Of a stretch of DNA of 33,339 nt, positions 28,921 through 33,339 are shown one piece after another. The first letter of the stretch is position 1. The number at the start of each line of letters is the position of its first letter. Source of the stretch: a virus; the IMG/VR virus record IMGVR_UViG_3300028146_000027, positions 1-33,339 of that record. One strand, written 5' to 3'. The notes below the pieces were generated by a model. It saw only the letters and a list, made by a program, of their open reading frames with translations, ran no database searches and was not told the DNA's origin. A program made the position numbers and the translations under genes.

Positions 28921-29021
28921 ACGGCCTCGTCATCGCGGCGCTCGTCTTCCTGCTGCCGCTCGTAGGGCTGGCGCTCGCGGGTAGCCCAGCTCCCGTCGAG
29001 GAGGAGCGAGATGACGGCTGA
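28917..29021 (+). CDS. 34-residue membrane protein
   Basis: A tiny gene overlapped at both ends: GTG 28917 on the previous stop, and the next ATG 29011 lies within its last codons. The sequence MNGLVIAALVFLLPLVGLAL forms one membrane segment, then a short acidic tail (AGSPAPVEEERDDG). The tail codons also carry the GAGGAGGAG site of the next gene. It may be a true micropeptide or a translation bridge. Confidence 0.5.
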   Translation: MNGLVIAALVFLLPLVGLALAGSPAPVEEERDDG

Positions 29022-29346
29022 GCCGTACCCGTTCACCGACGGGGGCTTGCGCGCCGCCCTCGACGCCCTCGGCAGCACGACGGACGAGATCGCCGCCACG
29101 CTGCTACGTCTCGGCCACCGGGGCGTCCAGATGGTCGCCTGCCGCTGCCCGATCGCCTCCTACCTGACGGCCGTCATGGACGCCAGCGAGGTCGAGGCGA
29201 GCCCGGCCAGCGTCAGGGTCCATCACCTCGACTTCCCGTTCCCCGTGCGCGGCATGGTGCCGACGCCTGTCGCCGCGTTCATGTCCCGGTTTGACGTCGG
29301 TGACTACCCGGACCTCATCGAAAAGGAGCCCAGCGATGGGTCTTGA
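29011..29346 (+). CDS. Hypothetical actinophage-type protein
   Basis: A 111-residue protein: GLRAALDALGSTTDEIAATLLRLGHRGVQMVACRCPIASYL... ASVRVHHLDFPFPVRGMVPTPVAAFMSRFD. The LGHRG...CRCPIA-x-YL phrase recurs, as I recall, in small actinophage proteins of unknown function. GAGGAGGAG is just upstream of ATG 29011. It overlaps the next gene by 11 bases. Confidence 0.65.
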   Translation: MTAEPYPFTDGGLRAALDALGSTTDEIAATLLRLGHRGVQMVACRCPIASYLTAVMDASEVEASPASVRVHHLDFPFPVRGMVPTPVAAFMSRFDVGDYPDLIEKEPSDGS

Positions 29347-29767
29347 TACCTCTCACGGCTGCTGGCACGGCGCGTACGGCGCGTTCTCACGCTGGCGCGA
29401 CAAGCTCGCCGAGGTCGCCGGATATGCGCTCTGGCCGGTCATCCACGAGCCCGACCAGTTCGGGCGCGGCTACGGGCGGGACACCGTGATGATCGACTGG
29501 GGGCACGTCACCGAGGCGAACCTTCAGGGCGAATGGGAGACCACGCCCGCCGATCCGCTGCTCGTCCTTATCGCCCACTCGGACTGCGACGGCGTCCTCC
29601 GCCCGGCCCAAGCCGGTCCACTCGCCGACCGCCTTGCCGAGCTTCTGCCGCTGCTGCCCGACGAGGTGGCGGCCGGGCACATCGGCCACTGGCACACCAG
29701 TACGCAGCGGTTCATCGACGGACTCCGCGCAGCCGTCGCGGCCGACGAAGAGGTGGTGTTCGCGTGA
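29336..29767 (+). CDS. Hypothetical protein, MGLDTSHGCWHGAY family style
   Basis: A 143-residue protein opening MGLDTSHGCWHGAYGAFSRWRDKLAEVAG, a highly characteristic start seen in many actinophages, but with no known activity. The body contains LLVLIAHSDCDGVLRPAQAGPLADRLAELLPLLP and GHIGHWHTSTQRFIDGLR; several His and Asp residues (HSDCDG, HWH) could bind a metal. ATG 29336 has AAAAGGAG upstream. The next GTG overlaps its stop. Confidence 0.7.
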   Translation: MGLDTSHGCWHGAYGAFSRWRDKLAEVAGYALWPVIHEPDQFGRGYGRDTVMIDWGHVTEANLQGEWETTPADPLLVLIAHSDCDGVLRPAQAGPLADRLAELLPLLPDEVAAGHIGHWHTSTQRFIDGLRAAVAADEEVVFA

Positions 29768-30231
29768 CCATGTACCTGATCGGTGCCCTGGTAAGAGCGT
29801 GGCACCGCATGTCCCGGGGCGGGCTCCGGCCGTCCGAGCGGCGCCGGCAGCGGTCGATCGCCGCGCTGGCCGCCCGGCACGCCGACGCGATCCCCGCCGC
29901 CGACGTCGCGCTCGTCGAGGCCCATCACGAACTGATCACCAAATGGCGGACCGACGAGCAGCCGGTCATCGAGCCGGTGCGGCGTCGCACGGTGATGCGG
30001 CGGCCGGCACGCTGGCAGCGGGTCGCCGCCGCCCGGGTAGCGGTCGCCCTGGACCGTGCCGCCGACCCGCTCCGTGGGCCGCTGCGTGGGCCGCTGGCCG
30101 CGCCCGTCGTCCTGTCCTCGGTGCGCTTTTCAGAGCCCGCACCGTGGCACCTGGAGTCGTTCACGACCGGCTGGACCCGGGCCGAGATGGACGCGCTCGT
30201 CGCCGAGGCGAAGGCGATGGCAGGTCGATGA
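29764..30231 (+). CDS. Hypothetical basic protein
   Basis: A 155-residue, Arg-rich protein. The N-terminal 60 residues are helical (MTMYLIGALVRAWHRMSRGGLRPSERRRQRSIAALAARHAD), the middle is PVRRRTVMRRPARWQRVAAARVAVALDRAADPLRGPLRG, and the end TGWTRAEMDALVAEAKAMAG. GTG 29764 overlaps the previous stop; ATG 29770 is an alternative. No family was seen. The basic charge could mean nucleic acid binding. Confidence 0.6.
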   Translation: MTMYLIGALVRAWHRMSRGGLRPSERRRQRSIAALAARHADAIPAADVALVEAHHELITKWRTDEQPVIEPVRRRTVMRRPARWQRVAAARVAVALDRAADPLRGPLRGPLAAPVVLSSVRFSEPAPWHLESFTTGWTRAEMDALVAEAKAMAGR

Positions 30232-30650
30232 GCATCTACGAGGGCCGGATCGCCTACTTCCCCAACCACGCGGCGGCCAGCCGGAGAGACCTCGACTTCT
30301 GGGTCGGCCTGTACCGCGAAGCCACGGCCGACGTGCCGCGCGACTACGGGCGCGAGCGCGCGACCGCCGTGCTCACCTTCGCCGACGAGCTGCTGAGCAC
30401 CACGACGAAACAGACCCTCGCCGGAATGGTGACCGCTGCGGTCGAGCGGGTCGACGACGCGGAGGCCATGGCGGCGAAGACCGTCAGCAACTGGGAAGAG
30501 ATGACTGAGGCTGCGGTGGAGCGGTACCGGCTCGCATGGGTGTCCGCCCGCACCCGCGCACAGTGCCTACATGACGCGCTCATCGAAGCCGACGACGAGC
30601 GGGATGCCCTCCGTGCCGAGCTACGCGCCCGTGACGAGGCAGCCCGATGA
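30228..30650 (+). CDS. Hypothetical helical protein
   Basis: A 140-residue, mostly helical, charged protein (MSIYEGRIAYFPNHAAASRRDLDFWVGLYREATADVPRDYG... AECLHD-type ending ALIEADDERDALRAELRARDEAAR). The last 40 residues are likely a coiled coil. ATG 30228 overlaps the preceding stop (ATGA), as does the next gene's ATG with its own. No family was recognised. Confidence 0.6.
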   Translation: MSIYEGRIAYFPNHAAASRRDLDFWVGLYREATADVPRDYGRERATAVLTFADELLSTTTKQTLAGMVTAAVERVDDAEAMAAKTVSNWEEMTEAAVERYRLAWVSARTRAQCLHDALIEADDERDALRAELRARDEAAR

Positions 30651-30862
30651 GCCCGCTGCGCTGGTACCGCAACCGCCGCTCGCTGTCCATGCCGGCCCGG
30701 ATCGGTACGGCTATCGCGGGTCACGTCGAGTTCGGCTACGTCCCTGATGCCATCGGCGCGGATCTGGACGAGCCGGTCCTTCGACCGCTGGAGTTCCCGA
30801 CCGCACTCGACCCGGCACTTCGACCGGACACCGTCCACATTCGACGAAAGGAAGCGGCATGA
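30647..30862 (+). CDS. Small hypothetical protein
   Basis: A 71-residue protein: basic at the start (MSPLRWYRNRRSLSMPARIG), then a Pro/Asp-rich half (VPDAIGADLDEPVLRPLEFPTALDPALRPDTVHI). The composition suggests a short or flexible fold. Overlap with both neighbours (ATGA) is the main support. Confidence 0.55.
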   Translation: MSPLRWYRNRRSLSMPARIGTAIAGHVEFGYVPDAIGADLDEPVLRPLEFPTALDPALRPDTVHIRRKEAA

Positions 30863-31137
30863 CCGACCCGAAGAGCTTCGACGACTCGGCGCTGCTGGCC
30901 GACGGCCGCCCCGTTATCCGCTGTGGCTGCGGCTTCCTGGCCGTGTCCGACGACCAGCAGGACAACCAGTGGGCGTACACGGATCACGTCGCGCGCTCCT
31001 GCCCGCTCGCGCCGGTGCGCCCCGTCGTGCACACCCGCCAGCCCTGGTACGGGCCGCTGTTCTCGATCTGGGGGCTGCTGATCGTCTTCACCATCTGCTA
31101 CGCGATCCTCGCCGGTACGGGGCACGCGAAATGGTGA
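30859..31137 (+). CDS. Small membrane protein with Cys/His N-terminus
   Basis: A 92-residue protein. The N-terminal half has a possible metal site (RCGCGFLAVSDD ... HVARSCPL). The C-terminal half has one membrane segment (about 68-86, LFSIWGLLIVFTICYAILAG) and a basic end (HAKW). The topology suggests a small cytoplasmic zinc-binding head tethered to the membrane. Overlaps with both neighbours support it. No family is known to me. Confidence 0.62.
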   Translation: MTDPKSFDDSALLADGRPVIRCGCGFLAVSDDQQDNQWAYTDHVARSCPLAPVRPVVHTRQPWYGPLFSIWGLLIVFTICYAILAGTGHAKW

Positions 31138-31538
31138 GCACGCCCGTCGAGGAACTGCGCTCTGCTGCAGTACTCCTACGCCAACGTGCTACGGACGCAA
31201 CCCCGGGACCGTGGTGGTTCGACGAGGACGACATGTGCTGGCGGCTGCACGGCGTCGCCGGCCGTATCCCTGGCGACGACCTCATTCCGGAGCAGGTCAT
31301 CAACTCGCAGATCCTGAAGGCACCGAAACGCGGCACGTCGATGGCCGAGTACTGGCCGAACGCAGCCGACGGCGCCTGGATCGTCACCATGAACCCGCTC
31401 GTCGGGCTGGCCCTGGCGGACCTGCTCGACCAGCACGCCGGAATCTGGACGGTGCTCGCTGGCCCAGACCTGCCGGATCCTCCCGACGACGACCCGCTTC
31501 ACCGGCTGGCCCGGCTGATCCTCGGTGGTGGCTCGTGA
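31131..31538 (+). CDS. Hypothetical actinophage-type protein
   Basis: A 135-residue protein with a pattern frequent in actinophages: ELRSAAVLLRQRATDATPGPWW (about 7-28), then GAWIVTMNPLVGLALADLLDQHAGIW (about 84-109). It is alpha/beta with acidic loops; no activity is assigned. The ATG 31131 / GTG 31134 pair overlaps the preceding stop. The next GTG overlaps its own stop. Confidence 0.65.
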   Translation: MVSTPVEELRSAAVLLRQRATDATPGPWWFDEDDMCWRLHGVAGRIPGDDLIPEQVINSQILKAPKRGTSMAEYWPNAADGAWIVTMNPLVGLALADLLDQHAGIWTVLAGPDLPDPPDDDPLHRLARLILGGGS

Positions 31539-31918
31539 CCGAGGACGAGATGCGCATCGAGGTCCAGCGCGCCCACGCCCGCGCGAACGAGGCGGCCCGG
31601 CTGTCAGCCGCCGCGCGGGACGAGGCCGACGACCTCCGCAAGACCATCGAGGACCTGCGCGAGCAGATCGGCATCGTCCAGGACGCCCGCACCGAACGCG
31701 ACCTGTGGGCCGTCAACCTGATCGCCGAGCACGGGATCGACTGCGAGTTGCCGGGCGACCCGTTCGCGGCGATCGCCTGGTACATCGGGGAGCTCAAAGA
31801 CACGGTGGCCACCTACCGGCACCTCGCCGACTCGTCGATCGCCACCCGCGAGCAGGCGTGGCGTCGGCTCGAAGAGGTCGCCGAGCTCATCCGCAAGCCC
31901 GTCGGTGGTGACTCGTGA
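31535..31918 (+). CDS. Hypothetical coiled-coil protein
   Basis: A 127-residue protein. A coiled coil covers about 1-50 (RIEVQRAHARANEAARLSAAARDEADDLRKTIEDLREQIGI), followed by a mixed region (LWAVNLIAEHGIDCELPGDPFAAIAWYIGELKD) and another helix. GTG 31535 overlaps the preceding stop, and the next GTG overlaps its own. Function is unknown. Confidence 0.6.
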   Translation: MTEDEMRIEVQRAHARANEAARLSAAARDEADDLRKTIEDLREQIGIVQDARTERDLWAVNLIAEHGIDCELPGDPFAAIAWYIGELKDTVATYRHLADSSIATREQAWRRLEEVAELIRKPVGGDS

Positions 31919-32178
31919 GCACCTTCGTGAGCCCGAGCCGCTGCACGTCCTGCAACGCAAACATCATCTGGGCGACGACGGCCGCCGGCGGCAAGGCGAT
32001 GCCGGTGGACGTCGAGCCGCACCCCGACGGCAACGTGCTTTTGACGGAGCGGGTCGGCCGGTCGCCGCTGGCCGAGGTCGTAGCACCGGGGCAGGACAGC
32101 CTCATCGCCGGTGAGCCTTTGCGCCGCTCGCACTTCGTGACCTGTCCGCAGGCCGATCAGCACCGGAGGTCACGGTGA
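31915..32178 (+). CDS. Zinc-ribbon-like actinophage protein
   Basis: An 87-residue protein. The start PSRCTSCNANIIWATTAAGGKAMPVDVEPHPDGNVLL is the common pattern CxxCxxxIxWAxTxxGKxxPVD, and the end HFVTCPQADQHRR supplies further Cys/His ligands, so a zinc-ribbon fold is likely. Similar small proteins are frequent in actinophage early regions. No activity is known. It overlaps both neighbours (GTGA). Confidence 0.7.
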   Translation: MSTFVSPSRCTSCNANIIWATTAAGGKAMPVDVEPHPDGNVLLTERVGRSPLAEVVAPGQDSLIAGEPLRRSHFVTCPQADQHRRSR

Positions 32179-32417
32179 CCGGCGACCGCCTATCGGTACA
32201 GCTGACCCCACGCTCCCGGGCTGCCCTGGGTGCACTGGAGCAGCGGACCGGGGATTCGACGACGGACACGGTCAACCGGGCGATCCAGGTGTACGCAGCG
32301 CTGACGGAGCAGGCGGACCGGGCCGGCGTGACGACGATCGAGATCCCGTGGGACGAGGCCGGCGCGCTGCACCTGAAGATCTCGCGGCGGCCGTTCGGGC
32401 GGTGGCTGCCATGGTGA
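32175..32417 (+). CDS. Ribbon-helix-helix-like small protein
   Basis: An 80-residue protein. RLSVQLTPRSRAALGALEQRTGDSTTDTVNRAIQVYAALTEQ has the strand-helix-turn-helix rhythm of ribbon-helix-helix DNA-binding proteins (strand about 5-9, helices about 11-23 and 28-43). The C-terminal half adds a small strand pair and a Trp end. It could be a local repressor; no operator was identified. The start overlaps the previous stop, and the stop overlaps the next gene. Confidence 0.62.
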   Translation: MTGDRLSVQLTPRSRAALGALEQRTGDSTTDTVNRAIQVYAALTEQADRAGVTTIEIPWDEAGALHLKISRRPFGRWLPW

Positions 32418-32782
32418 CCATCTCGGACGGCCAGCTGCCGTGGGTCATCGGCCTAAGCTGTGCGATCGCTGTCATGGCCGGCTCGCTGCTGGTGTTGGCG
32501 TGGGACAGCATCCTCAAGCGCCGGGAGCGGATGCGGCGGGGTCGGGCGATCGTGGCCAAGACGATGGCCCCTGACCACGACGCGGAGATTCTCGCTGTCG
32601 CCGAGCAGGCCCTCGAGGAACGGCCGGAGCTGTTCGACGACGACGCCGCCACCGTCCTGCGCGCACTCTCGATCGCCGACGGAGCAGAAGCCGCCTTCGT
32701 CAGCCCTGGGCATCCCGACGCTGATGCGCTCCTCGCTGCGCTTTTTCCCAGGTCCAAGAACGCACCGAAGGAGGGACCGTGA
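32411..32782 (+). CDS. Single-span membrane protein
   Basis: A 123-residue protein. A membrane segment lies at about 11-33 (WVIGLSCAIAVMAGSLLVLAWDSI), then a strongly basic stretch (LKRRERMRRGRAIVAK) that should stay in the cytoplasm, then an acidic helical domain (EILAVAEQALEERPELFDDDAATVLRALSIAD...). ATG 32411 or GTG 32414 overlaps the previous stop. The last bases overlap the methylase GTG. Function is unknown. Confidence 0.62.
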   Translation: MVTISDGQLPWVIGLSCAIAVMAGSLLVLAWDSILKRRERMRRGRAIVAKTMAPDHDAEILAVAEQALEERPELFDDDAATVLRALSIADGAEAAFVSPGHPDADALLAALFPRSKNAPKEGP

Positions 32783-33339
32783 AGCCGCCGTTCGCGTACT
32801 TCGGCGGCAAGACCATGCTGGCCGATCGGATCGCCGCGCTGCTGCCCGAGCATGGCCACTACGTGGAGCCGTACTGCGGCTCGCTCGCGGTACTGCTGGC
32901 CAAGCAGCAGGTGAAGATCGAGACGGTCAACGACCTCGACGAGGAGTTGGTCACGTTCTGGCGGGTGCTGCGCGACCGGCCAGAGGACCTCGCGCGGGTG
33001 TGCGCGCTGACCCCGCACTCTCGCGCCGAGTATCTCAGCTCGACGCAGCGGTCCGGCCTGGATGAGTTGGAGGTCGCGCGCCGGGCGTGGACCCGACTGT
33101 CGCAAGGCCGTGGGCGGACGCTACGCGACGACAAGGTGGGCTGGAAGCACTACGTCTACCCGTCCGGGACGTCGTCGAGCCTGCCCGACTACCTCGACGC
33201 CTATGTGGAGCGGATGGCCGCGGCCGCGGCGCGGCTGCACGCGGTCTCCCTGGAGTACATGCCGGCGCTCGATCTCATCGCCAAGTACGGCGCCGAGCCG
33301 GATGCGCTGCTCTATGTCGACCCACATAGGCGTCGAGGT
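32779..33339 (+). CDS. DNA N6-adenine methyltransferase (D12 class), partial at window edge
   Basis: The first 187 codons are present and no stop is reached. N-terminal signatures are FAYFGGK (5-11), the AdoMet-binding YVEPYCGSLAV (28-38), and NDLDEELVTFWRVLRDRP (51-68), followed by a helical target-recognition stretch. The last codons read LLYVDPHRRRG where the family has the catalytic DPPY, so the frame seems disturbed right at the edge. GTG 32779 has GGAGGGA upstream. It could protect phage DNA from restriction or regulate it. Confidence 0.85.
   Translation, partial: MKPPFAYFGGKTMLADRIAALLPEHGHYVEPYCGSLAVLLAKQQVKIETVNDLDEELVTFWRVLRDRPEDLARVCALTPHSRAEYLSSTQRSGLDELEVARRAWTRLSQGRGRTLRDDKVGWKHYVYPSGTSSSLPDYLDAYVERMAAAAARLHAVSLEYMPALDLIAKYGAEPDALLYVDPHRRRG

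Overview
The window is the left two-thirds or so of a temperate siphophage (long non-contractile tail) genome from a high-GC actinobacterial host, of the Streptomyces / Micromonospora / Actinoplanes sort. The reasons are a very GC-rich sequence, frequent GTG starts, ATGA/GTGA stop-start overlaps, an HK97-type head module, an actinophage-style tail module and a set of small early genes typical of actinophages. No host gene, tRNA, CRISPR array or insertion sequence was seen. The window opens 40 bases before the small terminase gene and ends inside a DNA methyltransferase gene. No replication polymerase, primase or helicase is visible, so part of the genome probably lies beyond the right edge.

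Layout. (1) 41-5723, DNA packaging and head: small and large terminase, a small membrane protein, portal, prohead protease and major capsid protein. (2) 5783-9798: six genes of unknown role inserted between the capsid gene and the connector gene. The last encodes a 655-residue protein with an arginine-rich tandem repeat (RR-x-RG-xxx-RRGR). (3) 9795-13314, neck and tail tube: a head-tail connector with an Ig-like N-terminal extension, a neck protein, two adjacent tail-tube paralogues, an HK97 gp10-like protein and tail assembly chaperones joined by a -1 frameshift at G GGA AAA. (4) 13314-19041, tail: tape measure, a small tail-associated protein, a large minor tail protein with a lectin-like insert and a tip protein. 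(5) 19038-21524, lysis: a GH25 muramidase with a possible internal start, three small proteins (two of them membrane proteins), a 62-residue holin candidate and a strong hairpin terminator. A small zinc-binding-type gene runs on the opposite strand inside this block.

(6) 21624-25983, control region, mostly on the minus strand: several tiny genes, a lower-GC non-coding segment with palindromes and 11-base direct repeats, a GntR-type regulator with clustered GTCGAC boxes, a degenerate resolvase-like protein, a tyrosine integrase, and divergent XRE repressor and Cro-like genes that are close paralogues and share an operator-like intergenic region. (7) 25980-33339, the rightward early operon: a 495-residue HTH / Cys-rich / acidic-linker protein, then about 17 small, mostly overlapping genes (a VVA0879-family protein, winged-helix, zinc-ribbon and ribbon-helix-helix-like proteins and several unknowns), ending in a partial N6-adenine methyltransferase.

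How it works together. Leftward transcription from the repressor promoter would make repressor and integrase together, from overlapping genes. Rightward transcription would make Cro and the early operon. The integrase lies between the late and early modules with both flanks intact, which fits the unintegrated (virion or circular) gene order rather than a prophage cut at attP. Every functional call is by sequence pattern alone; no database search was run.
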